This document shows, piece after piece, positions 1-16,522 of a DNA stretch of 64,000 bases; within the stretch, counting starts at the first letter, position 1, and each line of letters starts with the position of its first letter. Origin of the DNA: Phreatobacter sp. (GTDB lineage: Bacteria; Pseudomonadota; Alphaproteobacteria; Rhizobiales; Phreatobacteraceae); contig NZ_JAPZTZ010000014.1 of the NCBI RefSeq assembly GCF_027532945.1, forward strand, positions 207,776 through 271,775, in the 5' to 3' direction. The position numbers and the translations under genes are program-made. Below the pieces are notes generated by a model. That model did not search any database and was not told where the DNA came from. It was given only the letters and a program-made list of their open reading frames with translations.

Positions 1-257
1 CGGTGGTGGCCGCCTCTGCCAAGGCCAACGGCATGGTGACGGCGGCCAAGGCTGACCGGAACGACATCGGCGATCCCGATGTCACCCTCTTCGCAAAGGC
101 CGAGGTCGCCATTGTCGCGCGGTCACCACGGGGCCTCGGTCAACTCGCCGATGATCCGACCTGGCGACGGGTCGAGGCCTCCGCCAGCGTGCGCACCTGG
201 ACCGACGACTATTCGAATGTCGTCGACGCCATTCGCCGCCGCTTGTGGAAGCCCTGA
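1..257 (+). CDS. spermidine synthase-like protein, C-terminal fragment
   Basis: Only the last 84 or so codons are in the window; the frame is open to the left edge and stops at TGA 255-257. The tail carries a WTDDYSN motif about 20 residues from the end. That resembles the (L/W)TDDYSNL ending of the membrane-fused MFS/spermidine synthase-like family, in which a Rossmann methyltransferase-like domain closes the protein. This is an assignment by tail motif only; the catalytic part is outside the window. The gene converges on gyrB, with about 40 nt between the two stop codons. Confidence 0.5.
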   Translation, partial: VVAASAKANGMVTAAKADRNDIGDPDVTLFAKAEVAIVARSPRGLGQLADDPTWRRVEASASVRTWTDDYSNVVDAIRRRLWKP

Positions 258-298
258 CCACACCCGGCCGGCGAGTGGGCCACCGATGACGCCAAGCC

Positions 299-2794
<2,496 letters not shown>

Positions 2795-2998
2795 CTAGCG
2801 GGAACGGGTCGGAGTGTCCTGCGACGCGCGCGGGCGTGGCCGGGACGGGCCTCTCATAGGCCCGAAAAGGGGAAAATGAAAGGCGAGGCGACGCGCAGCG
2901 CATCCCTCGCAAGGGTGGTTGACCGGGAGTCACGTTCAGGATTGCTTAGCGCCTGACATGCTACCGCACGGACGACGTGTGATTTAGGTTCCCTCGGT

Positions 2999-4753
2999 TT
3001 GGTCATCCGCATCCAGCATCTCCAGTGGCTCGGTGGGGTCGTGGCGGCTGCAGCCTGCCTGGCCCTGGGAATCCTGTCGCTCCATGCCAACTTCTCCGAC
3101 CACATGCGCTATCGCCGTGCCGGCGAGCAGTTGCAGCGCTTCCATGCCTCGCTGATCGCCGCCACCTCCGTCTCCGCCGAGCGTGGCCCGGCCAACAGCG
3201 CCATGGGCGGCCGCGAGGAGGATCGCGCCGCTCTCACCGCCGCGCTGGCCGCCCGCAGGGCACTGAATGATCGCGACATCGCTGTTGCCGAGGCGCAGAT
3301 CGGTCGGGACACCCGCTCCCTGGCCCTCGCCCAGATCGCCCGCCAGCTGCGCGACGACCTCGCCGCTGGCCGCGCCGCGGTGGATGCCGTCATCGCCCGT
3401 CCGGCCGCCTATCGCGGCGGCGCCCCGACCCGCCAGGCCATCGAGGCCATGTTTGCCGCCGCCGACACGGCCGCAAGGCTCCGGGAAGGCCTCGGCCACG
3501 ACGCGGTGCTGGAAGCCTCCGAGCTCGCCTCCGACATCATCATCAACACGGTAGCTGGCGCCCTGCGCGAGGAGACCGGCCGGCTCGGCTCCTTCGTGGT
3601 CATGAAGCTCACCAGCGACGCGGCCATCCATCCCCGCCTCGATGCCGCCATCGCCACGACCCGCGCCCGGATCGACATGCTGCGCTCGGCCCTGCGCAAC
3701 TATGCCGCCGCTTTCCTGCCCGGCAGTGGCATCGAGCAGGCGGTTGCGACCGTCGAGGACACCTATTTCCGCGGCGCCCTGCCCTACGCGGAGCGGATCG
3801 CCGCCCTTGGCACCACCGAGCCGCGGCCCGATGCCGACACCTTCACCCGCCTCTACGTGCCGGGCATGAGGCCGGTCGAGGAGCTGCGCGACCGCGTCGC
3901 GACCGCCTCCCGCCAGACCATCGAGAAGCTGAGCCACCAATCCCAATTGATGGTGCTGGCCTCGCTGCTGCTCACCACGGTCGCCGTTCTCGCCATCGTC
4001 GCCATCGCCCTGGTCTTCCGCGATGGCCTGTTCCGTCCGCTGATGACCGCCCACCGGCAGGTGCTGCGCATCGCCAATGGCGACCTCTCCGACCCGCCGC
4101 AGCAGCATTCGGCCAGCGCCGAGGTCCGCGCCATGTTCGAGGGCCTGGAGATGCTGCGCCTGCAGCAGCGCCGCCGCCTCGAGCTCGAGGAGGAGCAGAT
4201 GCGCCTCTCCGAGCGCCTGCGCCACCTGTCGCGCACCGACATGCTGACCGGCCTGCTCAACCGCCGCGCCCTGCAGGAGGCGGCCGACCATGCCTTCGCC
4301 GCATCGGATGCCGGCGGCGGCCCCATGTCCGTGATCCTCTTCGACATCGACCACTTCAAGGCGATCAATGACGGCCATGGCCATGGCGTCGGCGACGACG
4401 TGCTGCGTGCCATCGCCGAAACGCTGGGCCGCAGCCTCGGTCCCGACGCCGCTTTCGGCCGCCATGGCGGCGAGGAGTTCATCGTGCTTCTTCCCGGCGA
4501 CGAGGCGCGGGCGATGGCCAGCGCCGAGGCCCTGCGCCGGGCGCTTGAACAGGTTGTCGTCCCCACCGCCCCGGACCTCACCGTGACCGGCAGCTTCGGC
4601 GTGGCGGTGCGCCTGCCGGGCAGCAGCCTGCCGCTCGAAGAGCTAGTCGCCATCGCCGACCGCCGGCTTTACCTTGCCAAGATCGCTGGCCGGAACCGCG
4701 TCTGCAGCAGCGATCCGCTGGGACCCTTGCCGCGCCGCGCCGCCGGCAACTGA
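2999..4753 (+). CDS. membrane-bound diguanylate cyclase (GGDEF)
   Basis: Makes cyclic di-GMP from two GTP. N-terminal membrane segment (about residues 8-25), a roughly 290-residue helical periplasmic sensor region, a second membrane segment (about 315-338), a HAMP-like linker, then a GGDEF domain with FDIDHFKAIND and GGEEF signature loop. The residues before GGEEF do not form the RxxD inhibitory I-site, so product inhibition may be absent. The start is uncertain: TTG at 2999 is the first plausible codon and no in-frame ATG lies close by. The short C-terminal tail after the domain is Arg/Pro-rich. It is divergent from gyrB. Confidence 0.9.
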   Translation: MVIRIQHLQWLGGVVAAAACLALGILSLHANFSDHMRYRRAGEQLQRFHASLIAATSVSAERGPANSAMGGREEDRAALTAALAARRALNDRDIAVAEAQIGRDTRSLALAQIARQLRDDLAAGRAAVDAVIARPAAYRGGAPTRQAIEAMFAAADTAARLREGLGHDAVLEASELASDIIINTVAGALREETGRLGSFVVMKLTSDAAIHPRLDAAIATTRARIDMLRSALRNYAAAFLPGSGIEQAVATVEDTYFRGALPYAERIAALGTTEPRPDADTFTRLYVPGMRPVEELRDRVATASRQTIEKLSHQSQLMVLASLLLTTVAVLAIVAIALVFRDGLFRPLMTAHRQVLRIANGDLSDPPQQHSASAEVRAMFEGLEMLRLQQRRRLELEEEQMRLSERLRHLSRTDMLTGLLNRRALQEAADHAFAASDAGGGPMSVILFDIDHFKAINDGHGHGVGDDVLRAIAETLGRSLGPDAAFGRHGGEEFIVLLPGDEARAMASAEALRRALEQVVVPTAPDLTVTGSFGVAVRLPGSSLPLEELVAIADRRLYLAKIAGRNRVCSSDPLGPLPRRAAGN

Positions 4754-4852
4754 GGCGAGGCAAACCGGCGAGCCCCGCGCATCGCCGCCACATCCGCGCT
4801 ACCTTCTGGTGCGAATCAGTCCGCGCTCCCCGCTTGTCGAGGCTCCGCCGCC

Positions 4853-6055
4853 ATGTTCGCTCGCCCACCCATCCTCCTGACCCGCCGCGCCACCCTCGCA
4901 GGCCTTGCAACCCTCGCGGCCCCCGGCCTGGTTGGTCCGGCGGAGGCCCAGTCCTTCGAGAGCTTCGTCGCCGGCCTCTGGCCCGCTGCGTCCTCGGCCG
5001 GCGTCTCGCGCGCCACCTTCGACCGCGCCTTTGCCGGCGTGCAGCCCAATCCGCGGGTGATCGAGCTGTCGCAGCGCCAGCCGGAATTCCGGCGGACCCT
5101 CGGTGACTATGTCGACGTGCGCGCCTCCAACAAGCGCGTCACCAACGGCCGGGCCGCCATTCGCGAGCATGGCGGCACCTTCCAGGCGGTCCAGGCGCGC
5201 TATGGCGTGCCCGGCGAGATCATCTGTTCCATCTGGGGCAACGAGACCTCCTACGGAACGTCCCGCGGCGAGCACTACGTGATCCAGGCCATGGCGACGC
5301 TCGCCGCCGCCGGCCGGCGCGTCGACTTCTTTCGCCGCGAGCTGATCGCCGCCCTGCGCATCCTGCAGTCCGGCGACACGACGCCGCAGAACATGATCGG
5401 CTCCTGGGCCGGCGCCATGGGCCATGTCCAGTTCATGCCGACGAGCTTCCATGCCTTCGCCGTGGACTTCACCGGCGACGGGCGCCGCGACATCTGGACC
5501 TCGATCCCTGACGCTATGGGCTCGGCGGCCAATTACCTGCGCCGCAACGGCTGGCAACCTGGCGTGCCCTGGGGCATGGAGGTCCACGCCCCGGGCCTTC
5601 CCGGCACCCGCGGCCAGCGCAAGAGCTTCGACAGCTGGGCGGCGTCCGGCGTGCGGCGCATCGGCGAGGGCTCGCTCGCCGGCGGCGCCGAGGCGACCTT
5701 GTGGAAGCCGGCCGGCGAAGGCGGTCCGCACCTGCTGCTGAGCTCCAACTTCAACGTCATCAAGCGCTACAACAACGCCGATTCCTACGCCCTCGCCGTC
5801 GCCCATCTCGGCGACCGCATTCGTGGCGCCGGCCGCTTCTCCAAGCCCTGGCCGCCCGGCGAAGGTGGCCTCACCCACGCCGACCGCGAGGAGATCCAGA
5901 CGCGGCTGAACCGCCTCGGTTTCGATCTCGGGGACGTCGACGGCATCCTCGGCGACAAGTCGAAGCAGGCGGTCCGCACCATGCAGGGCCGGTTCGGCAT
6001 GCCGCAGAGCGGCGAGGCCGACCGCGCCTTCCTCGAAAGGCTGCGGCGCGGCTGA
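4853..6055 (+). CDS. lytic murein transglycosylase (MltB/SLT_2 type) with peptidoglycan-binding domain
   Basis: Cleaves the MurNAc-GlcNAc bond of peptidoglycan with 1,6-anhydro formation in the periplasm. Signal peptide with a TRR start and cut near AEA-QS, residues 1-33. Catalytic Glu131 sits in SIWGNETSYG. MltB-family landmarks GSWAGAMGHVQFMP and YNNADSYALAVAHL are present, followed by a PG_binding_1 domain over the last 60 residues (LGFDLGDVDGILGDKS). The 400-residue length is normal for the family. A second gene of the same architecture lies 0.7 kb downstream, which points to tandem duplication and divergence. Confidence 0.95.
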   Translation: MFARPPILLTRRATLAGLATLAAPGLVGPAEAQSFESFVAGLWPAASSAGVSRATFDRAFAGVQPNPRVIELSQRQPEFRRTLGDYVDVRASNKRVTNGRAAIREHGGTFQAVQARYGVPGEIICSIWGNETSYGTSRGEHYVIQAMATLAAAGRRVDFFRRELIAALRILQSGDTTPQNMIGSWAGAMGHVQFMPTSFHAFAVDFTGDGRRDIWTSIPDAMGSAANYLRRNGWQPGVPWGMEVHAPGLPGTRGQRKSFDSWAASGVRRIGEGSLAGGAEATLWKPAGEGGPHLLLSSNFNVIKRYNNADSYALAVAHLGDRIRGAGRFSKPWPPGEGGLTHADREEIQTRLNRLGFDLGDVDGILGDKSKQAVRTMQGRFGMPQSGEADRAFLERLRRG

Positions 6056-6092
6056 GGCATAAGCTGGCACGCGGCTTGTATCGACGGGAACC

Positions 6093-6638
6093 ATGACCCG
6101 CCCGATCCCCGTCTCCTTCACGGCCGGCGCCAGCGGCGACTGGCACATCCTCGCGATCCATCCGGTCGCCGGTCCTCCGCTGGCAGCGGCGGCGCGGCTG
6201 TCGGTGACGAGCGGCGAGGCCCCGCCGCCTGGCCTCTGGACGCTGACCGGCAGCACCAGCAACGCCCGCTACGCGACCCGCGCCGAGACCGACGGCCTCG
6301 CCGCGCGCCAGCAGGGCCTTGGGCGCCCGGCCGCCACCCGCGCCGCTCTGATCCCGATCACCAAGAACCCGGACTGGTGGGCCTTGGCGCAGGACGAGCG
6401 GCGCGCCATCTTCGAGGAGCGCTCTCGCCATACCGCCATCGGCATGGATTATCTCCCCGCCATCGCCCGCCGGCTGCACCATTGCCGCGAGCTCGGCGGC
6501 CCCTTTGACTTCCTCACCTGGTTCGAATTTTCGCCCGAGGCGGAGCCGGCCTTCGACGCCATGCTCTCCCGCCTCCGGGCCACCGAAGAGTGGCGCTTCG
6601 TCGCGGCGGAGGTCGATATCCGCCTCGCCCGCGACTGA
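6093..6638 (+). CDS. chlorite dismutase family protein
   Basis: The 181-residue product carries the family pattern EERSRHTAIGMDYLPAIARRLHH followed by GGPFDFLTWFEFSPE. This is the heme-binding half of the chlorite dismutase-like ferredoxin fold; a His in the ARRLHHC stretch is the likely proximal heme ligand. At this size it matches the short family forms rather than HemQ. Whether it dismutates chlorite cannot be told from sequence. It starts at ATG 6093, 37 nt after the first transglycosylase, and sits between the two transglycosylase genes. Confidence 0.7.
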   Translation: MTRPIPVSFTAGASGDWHILAIHPVAGPPLAAAARLSVTSGEAPPPGLWTLTGSTSNARYATRAETDGLAARQQGLGRPAATRAALIPITKNPDWWALAQDERRAIFEERSRHTAIGMDYLPAIARRLHHCRELGGPFDFLTWFEFSPEAEPAFDAMLSRLRATEEWRFVAAEVDIRLARD

Positions 6639-6740
6639 CCCATGGACGGCATCGGCGGGCCGCGCTTAACTCTTCGTTCAGCGTAAGCGTTGTTTTCCTT
6701 GGAGCCTGGAGCTGCCCGTTCCGCACCGGAGGCGCTTGGC

Positions 6741-7964
6741 ATGACGATCGACACGAAACGACGCGGAACCTTGGGACGCGAAACTCTCGGCGCGGCACTC
6801 GCCCTGGCCGTCCTGTCGGCTGCGCCCGCCGCGGCGCAGGGCAGCTTCCAGGACTGCCTGCGCGGCCTCGAGCAGCAGGCCCGCTCGCGCGGCGTCCTGC
6901 CCCAGGTCTTCGCCGAGGCGACCGCCGGCCTCAGCCCCGACAATTCCATCCTCGCTCTGCTGGACCGCCAGCCGGAATTCTCCCGCCAGCCCTGGGACTA
7001 TATCAACGGCCTCGTCGCGGCGAACCGCATCGCCGAGGGCCGCCGCATGCTGCAGGTCCATCGCGCCGCCTTCGACCGGGCCCAGCAGGAGACCGGCGTC
7101 GACAAGCACATCATCGCGGCGATCTGGGGTATCGAGACGAGCTTCGGCAAGTCCAAGGGCAATACCAGCGTGGTCCGCGCCACAGCCACCCTCGCCTGCT
7201 ACGGCCGCCGCCAGGACTTCTTCCGCGGCGAATTCGTCGCGGCGCTGCAGATCCTCCACCAGGGCCATGTCAGCCCCGCCGCCTTCCGCGGCTCCTGGGC
7301 CGGCGCCTTCGGCCATACCCAGTTCATGCCCTCGACCTTCCTCCGCGCGGCGCGCTCGGCGAGCGGTTCACAGCGGATCGACCTCGTCGGTTCGGTGCCG
7401 GATGCGCTGATGTCGACCGGCAACCTGCTGCGCGCCGAAGGCTGGCAGACCGGCCAGGGCTGGGGTTACGAGGTGACGGTGCCCGCCGGCCTCGATCTGG
7501 CGCTTGCCGGCCGCGACCGGCCGCAGGCCATCGCCCAGTGGGAGGCCCGCGGCGTGCGCCGCGTCGGCGGCCAGGGCTTTCCGCGCCGCGGCGACCAGGC
7601 CTTCCTGCATCTGCCGGGCGGCGCCGCCGGTCCGGCCTTCCTGATGCTCCCGAATTTCCGGGTCATCATGAAATACAACAACTCCGAAAACTACGCGATG
7701 GCGGTCGGCCATCTCGCCGACCGGCTGCGCGGCGGCGGCGGCTTCGTGCGGCCCTGGCCGACGGCCGAGCGACCGCTGACCCAGCAGGAGCGGGTCGAGC
7801 TGCAGCAGCGCCTGAGCCAGGTCGGGCTCTATACCGGCACGGTCGACGGCAAGCTCGGGGCGGGAACCCGCGAGGCGCTGCAGCGCTTCCAGCAGCGCGC
7901 CGGGATGCCGGCCGACGGTTTCCCCACCGCCGCCCTGCTCCAGCGCCTGCGCCGCGGCGGCTGA
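6741..7964 (+). CDS. lytic murein transglycosylase (MltB/SLT_2 type), second copy
   Basis: Paralogue of the gene at 4853 with the same plan: signal peptide ending near AAAQG (residue 33), SLT_2 domain with catalytic Glu132 in AIWGIETSFG, GSWAGAFGHTQFMP, YNNSENYAMAVGHLADRLRG, and a C-terminal PG_binding_1 repeat (GLYTGTVDGKLGAGTR). The frame is open further upstream. ATG 6741 was chosen because GGAGG at 6728-6732 stands 8 nt before it and because it gives a clean signal peptide. Expected role is periplasmic cell-wall remodelling. Confidence 0.94.
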   Translation: MTIDTKRRGTLGRETLGAALALAVLSAAPAAAQGSFQDCLRGLEQQARSRGVLPQVFAEATAGLSPDNSILALLDRQPEFSRQPWDYINGLVAANRIAEGRRMLQVHRAAFDRAQQETGVDKHIIAAIWGIETSFGKSKGNTSVVRATATLACYGRRQDFFRGEFVAALQILHQGHVSPAAFRGSWAGAFGHTQFMPSTFLRAARSASGSQRIDLVGSVPDALMSTGNLLRAEGWQTGQGWGYEVTVPAGLDLALAGRDRPQAIAQWEARGVRRVGGQGFPRRGDQAFLHLPGGAAGPAFLMLPNFRVIMKYNNSENYAMAVGHLADRLRGGGGFVRPWPTAERPLTQQERVELQQRLSQVGLYTGTVDGKLGAGTREALQRFQQRAGMPADGFPTAALLQRLRRGG

Positions 7965-8079
7965 ACCGGGGATAGATTCCGCCGCAAAGCCAGGTGGCAT
8001 CTCGCCGGACACTGAAACTTGTCCCCATCGGACGGGCCGATGCTAGACTGGCGGTCCCTCGAACCAGACGGACCTGCCG

Positions 8080-9339
8080 GTGACCATCCTTCGACATCTC
8101 CTGCTGCTGGCCTGCCTCGCCATCGCCGCCTTCGCGGCGGTGCCGGCCGGCGCGCAGGCGCCCTATGTCGACGATCGCTACCCCCACCTCCTCGCCCCGC
8201 GTGACCAGCGCCCGCGCATCCTGTCGATCCCTCAGGGCTCGCGCCAGGCGCCGCGCGCCGCCCGCCCGGCCGAGTCCATCCGCCCGCCCGCGGCCACCAC
8301 GGCCCGCGGCCCGGCGACGGAGGGCAGCGCGCCGACCACCTTCGTCCTCGTCCTCGGCGACAATCTCGGGGAATGGCTCGCCTATGGCCTAGGGCCCGCC
8401 TTCGAGGACGTGCCCGAGCTTGGCATCATCGACCGCAGCCGGCTCGCCTCCGGCCTGACAAGGCCAGATGTCCTCGACTGGACCAAGGCCGTGCCGGAAA
8501 CTTTCGCCGGCATCGCCAAGATCGACTTCGTCGTGATGCTGCTCGGCTCCAATGACCGTCAGGCCATCCGTCTCGAACGCGAGACGGTGGACCCCGAGGA
8601 CGAGCGCTGGCGCGGCCTCTATGCCGAGCGCGTCGACCAGGTGATGCAGGCGATGAAGGCGCGCGGCGTGCCGGTCTACTGGGTCGGCGTGCCGCCGCTG
8701 CGCGGCCAGCGCCTGTCGACCCACATGCAGCTCCTCAACACGATCTACAAGGAGCGGGCCGAGCGCAACGGCGTCACCTTCGTCGACGTCTGGAACGGCT
8801 TCGTCGACGAACATGGCAATTACACGCAGTTCGGCCCCGACTTCGCCGGCCAGATCCGCCGCCTGAGAACCGCCGACGGCGTCCATTTCACCATTGCGGG
8901 TGCGCGCAAGCTCGCCCTCTTCCTCGAACAGGAACTGCGCCGCGATCTCGTCGGCCGCATCACGCCGGCCCTGCCGCCGGGCACCGATCCGGGGGCGCCT
9001 GCACCGCCTGCGGGCGGACCCGAGGCGACGGCCCCCGGAACGGTCGCGCCGGGGACGCCTGTGCCCGCTGCGCCACCGCGTCCCGCCATCGGCCCGGTCT
9101 TCGTGCTGCATGGCAACCCGGCGCTGCCCCAGGGCACCACCGCGCCGAGCGCCGCCCCCGCCGGCGGCCAACTCGCGGGGGGAAGTGGCGCCCGTCCGGC
9201 AGGCAGCGCCGCCGCCTCCGTCCTGGTCCGGGGCGAGGCCCCCGTCCCGATGACCGGTCGCATCGACGACTTCCGCTGGCCGCGCCCGGCGGAGGCCGCC
9301 GTAGCGCCGGCGGCGGGCCCGACAGCCCGGTCGCCCTGA
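8080..9339 (+). CDS. DUF459 SGNH-hydrolase-like exported protein with altered nucleophile position
   Basis: GTG start; hydrophobic leader cut near AGA-QA (residue 26); Pro/Arg-rich spacer; DUF459/SGNH domain about residues 85-300; then a long Pro/Ala/Gly-rich tail. Block I reads LVLGDNLGEW, where family members usually have GDS, so the nucleophile Ser is Asn95 (codon 8362-8364). Block III (LLGSND) and the DGVHFT His/Asp block V are intact. In the family such proteins act on acyl or acetyl esters of cell-envelope sugars. With the Ser replaced, this copy may be non-catalytic or use another residue. The GC-rich tail is low complexity. Confidence 0.82.
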   Translation: MTILRHLLLLACLAIAAFAAVPAGAQAPYVDDRYPHLLAPRDQRPRILSIPQGSRQAPRAARPAESIRPPAATTARGPATEGSAPTTFVLVLGDNLGEWLAYGLGPAFEDVPELGIIDRSRLASGLTRPDVLDWTKAVPETFAGIAKIDFVVMLLGSNDRQAIRLERETVDPEDERWRGLYAERVDQVMQAMKARGVPVYWVGVPPLRGQRLSTHMQLLNTIYKERAERNGVTFVDVWNGFVDEHGNYTQFGPDFAGQIRRLRTADGVHFTIAGARKLALFLEQELRRDLVGRITPALPPGTDPGAPAPPAGGPEATAPGTVAPGTPVPAAPPRPAIGPVFVLHGNPALPQGTTAPSAAPAGGQLAGGSGARPAGSAAASVLVRGEAPVPMTGRIDDFRWPRPAEAAVAPAAGPTARSP

Positions 9340-9660
9340 CGGTCATAAAGTTGCGTCCCGGAGGCCCTATCCGTTGCCTTTGGGATGCCTTTGCGCAAGC
9401 GTTGGCAATAAAGGTGATCCCGGGCCGCCTTGCGGCACGTAATGGCGCTTGTGTCGCTGTTTGAAATCTGTCAAATAACGGCCGGAGAAAGGTCAGCATC
9501 GCTGCCCTATCCGTCAAGACCCCGATCAAGGGGCTCCGGGGAGGACGAAAAGGGCCCCGAATCTGCATGCCGGTCGGTGGCGGGATGGTCCCGTCGCTCG
9601 CGCCGGCTTCCTGTGTCACGGTGAGGGCACGAACCGCGGCTCCGGCCGCAATTGAGGTGG
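9340..9660 (+). other. gltB upstream region, no gene seen
   Basis: A 320-nt stretch without a credible frame. It holds a promoter-like TTGTGT-N17-CAAATA (9449-9477) overlapped by the inverted repeat TTTGA-N6-TCAAA (9460-9475), which could be an operator. The roughly 180-nt leader after it is rich in G/C runs (CCCCGATCAAGGGG and a GGGGC/GCCCC pairing). No known riboswitch was recognised. Confidence 0.35.
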
Positions 9661-9663
9661 ATG

Positions 9664-14424
<4,761 letters not shown>

Positions 14425-14428
14425 GACG

Positions 14429-15847
14429 ATGGGGAAGGTCACGGGTTTCTTGGAGATCGACCGTCAGGACCGGCGCTATGCGCCGGCAGGCGACCGCATC
14501 CGCCACTACCGCGAATTCGTCATCCCGCTGAGCGAGGAAGGCACGCGCAACCAGGCTGCGCGCTGCATGAATTGCGGCATTCCGTTCTGTCACAACGGCT
14601 GCCCGGTCAATAACCAGATCCCCGACTGGAACGACCTCGTCTACAATGGCGGCTGGCGTGAGGCGTCGATCAACCTCCACTCCACCAACAATTTCCCCGA
14701 GTTCACCGGCCGCGTCTGCCCCGCGCCCTGCGAGGCGGCCTGCACGCTGAACATCGAGGACACCCCGGTCACCATCAAGACGATCGAATGCGCCATCGTC
14801 GACCGCGCCTGGAACGAGGGCTGGATCACGCCCGAGCCGGCCAAGGTGAAGACCGGCAAGAAGGTCGCCGTCATCGGTTCGGGACCGGCGGGCCTTGCCG
14901 CCGCGCAGCAGCTCGCCCGCGCCGGCCATGACGTCCACGTCTACGAGAAGTTCGCCAAGGCCGGCGGCCTCCTCCGCTACGGCATTCCGGACTTCAAGAT
15001 GGAGAAGCGGCTCATCGACCGCCGCATCCATCAAATGGACGCCGAGGGCGTCACCTTCCACTACAACGAGCATATCGGCGTCACCCGCCCCGTGCAGGAG
15101 CTGCTCGACGGCTATGATGCCGTGCTGCTCTCCGGCGGTGCGGAAAAGCCGCGCGACCTGCCCGTTCCCGGCCGCGACCTTGATGGCGTCCATTTCGCCA
15201 TGGACTTCCTGCCGCAGCAGAACCGCCGCGTCGCCGGCGAGCCCGTCGGCACCAACGAGCCGATCCTCGCCTCCGGCAAGCACGTCGTCGTCATCGGCGG
15301 CGGCGACACCGGCTCGGACTGCATCGGCACCTCGGTGCGCCAGGGCGCGCTCTCGGTGACCCAGCTCGAGATCATGCCGAAGCCTCCGACGAAGGAGGAC
15401 AAGGGGATGGTTTGGCCGCTCTGGCCGCTGAAGCTGCGCACCTCCTCCAGCCACGAGGAAGGCGCCGAGCGTGACTTCGCCGTCATGACCTCGGAATTCA
15501 CCGGCGCCAATGGCCGCGTGAAGAGCCTCAGGTGTGTCCGCGTCGACGACAAGATGCAGCCGGTGCCGGGCTCCGAGTTCGAGCTGAAGGCCGATCTCGT
15601 CCTGCTCGCCATGGGCTTCGTCAACCCGGTCCACGAGGGCATGGTCGAGAGCCTCTCCGTCGGCCTCGATGCGCGCAAGAACGTCGCCGCCAACACCAAC
15701 GACTACCGCACCTCGGTGGCGAAGGTTTACGCGGCCGGCGACATGCGCCGCGGCCAGAGCCTCGTCGTCTGGGCGATCCGGGAAGGCCGCCAGGCCGCCC
15801 ACGCCATCGACAAGGACCTGATGGGCACGACCACCCTGCCGCGCTGA
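14429..15847 (+). CDS. gltD: glutamate synthase (NADPH) small subunit
   Basis: Supplies electrons from NADPH through FAD and Fe-S clusters to GltB. The 472-residue protein has the N-terminal cysteine clusters ([14 protein letters not shown] and [12 protein letters not shown]), the FAD dinucleotide motif [20 protein letters not shown], the NADPH motif [11 protein letters not shown], and the C-terminal [21 protein letters not shown]. It starts 4 nt after gltB stops, with the GGAGAG ribosome-binding site lying inside the end of gltB. Confidence 0.98.
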   Translation: MGKVTGFLEIDRQDRRYAPAGDRIRHYREFVIPLSEEGTRNQAARCMNCGIPFCHNGCPVNNQIPDWNDLVYNGGWREASINLHSTNNFPEFTGRVCPAPCEAACTLNIEDTPVTIKTIECAIVDRAWNEGWITPEPAKVKTGKKVAVIGSGPAGLAAAQQLARAGHDVHVYEKFAKAGGLLRYGIPDFKMEKRLIDRRIHQMDAEGVTFHYNEHIGVTRPVQELLDGYDAVLLSGGAEKPRDLPVPGRDLDGVHFAMDFLPQQNRRVAGEPVGTNEPILASGKHVVVIGGGDTGSDCIGTSVRQGALSVTQLEIMPKPPTKEDKGMVWPLWPLKLRTSSSHEEGAERDFAVMTSEFTGANGRVKSLRCVRVDDKMQPVPGSEFELKADLVLLAMGFVNPVHEGMVESLSVGLDARKNVAANTNDYRTSVAKVYAAGDMRRGQSLVVWAIREGRQAAHAIDKDLMGTTTLPR

Positions 15848-15892
15848 GCGGCGGGGGCGTCCCTAGGCTTCGATTCAACAAGCTTTCAGAGC

Positions 15893-15926
15893 CGATGCCC
15901 GGGCCAATCCCGGGCATCGCTTTTTT
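15893..15926 (+). terminator. Rho-independent terminator of gltBD
   Basis: Perfect 11-bp stem CGATGCCCGGG / CCCGGGCATCG, 5-nt loop (CCAAT), followed by C and six T. It lies 45 nt after the gltD stop and separates gltBD from the VapX/VapD-like pair. Confidence 0.93.
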
Positions 15927-16013
15927 GGACCTGCCGTTCGCGGTCCGGGCGCGGACACCCCAGATTTCGCCAGCGCCCGTGACATACCACCTGTCTTCGG
16001 GCATCCTCGGCGC

Positions 16014-16235
16014 ATGAACGTCACCGTGCGATCGCCCGACGATGTCCGGATTGACCCCGCTGCACTGGTGGGGTCATGCCGTCGCTTCGGGCTCTACGGC
16101 CCGGTCTATGAGATCCTCGCTGTTGGCACCGTCAGCGCCTCCGAGGGGCTGCTCATGCAGGTCCGCGTCGTCACGACGGGCGAGACGGTCGACTATCCCC
16201 TCACCGACATTCTCGACGATCCGCTGGAGCGGTAG
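16014..16235 (+). CDS. DUF5397-like small protein, candidate VapX-type antitoxin
   Basis: 73 residues with the pattern RRFGLYGPVYEIL ... RVVTTGETVDYPLTDILDDP, which resembles DUF5397 proteins found next to vapD. ATG start; it stops 5 nt before the GTG of vapD, so the pair is one transcript. By analogy with Haemophilus VapXD it would neutralise the VapD ribonuclease. The antitoxin role is inferred from position and pattern, not shown. Confidence 0.65.
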   Translation: MNVTVRSPDDVRIDPAALVGSCRRFGLYGPVYEILAVGTVSASEGLLMQVRVVTTGETVDYPLTDILDDPLER

Positions 16236-16240
16236 GGCGC

Positions 16241-16519
16241 GTGTTCGCCATCACCTTCGACCTCGTCGTCGCTGAGTTGCGCGCTTCCTACCCACGCCGG
16301 GTGCCCCAGGCTTATGAGGACATCAACCAGGTCCTCGGCAGCCTCGGCTTCGAATGGGTCCAGGGGTCTGTCTATGTATCCCGGACCGGTGACCTCGCGG
16401 ATCTGATGCGCGCTGTCGATGCCTTGCGCGCATTGCCGTGGTTCGGCACCTGTGTGCGGGACATACGGGCGTTCAAGGTCGAGAACTGGTCCGACTTCAC
16501 GCCCCTCTTCAAGAGCTGA
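16241..16519 (+). CDS. vapD: virulence-associated protein D (VapD), Cas2-like ribonuclease toxin
   Basis: 92 residues from a GTG start. The protein opens with the ferredoxin-fold strand MFAITFDLVV and contains FEWVQGSVYV and the highly conserved VRDIRAFKVENWSDFT ending. This is the full VapD signature and normal length. VapD proteins are purine-preferring endoribonucleases related to Cas2 and behave as toxins in some species. No cas genes are nearby. It lies between the gltBD terminator and a threonine aldolase gene that starts 3 nt downstream, an unusual tight coupling to a metabolic gene. Confidence 0.88.
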   Translation: MFAITFDLVVAELRASYPRRVPQAYEDINQVLGSLGFEWVQGSVYVSRTGDLADLMRAVDALRALPWFGTCVRDIRAFKVENWSDFTPLFKS

Positions 16520-16522
16520 TCC

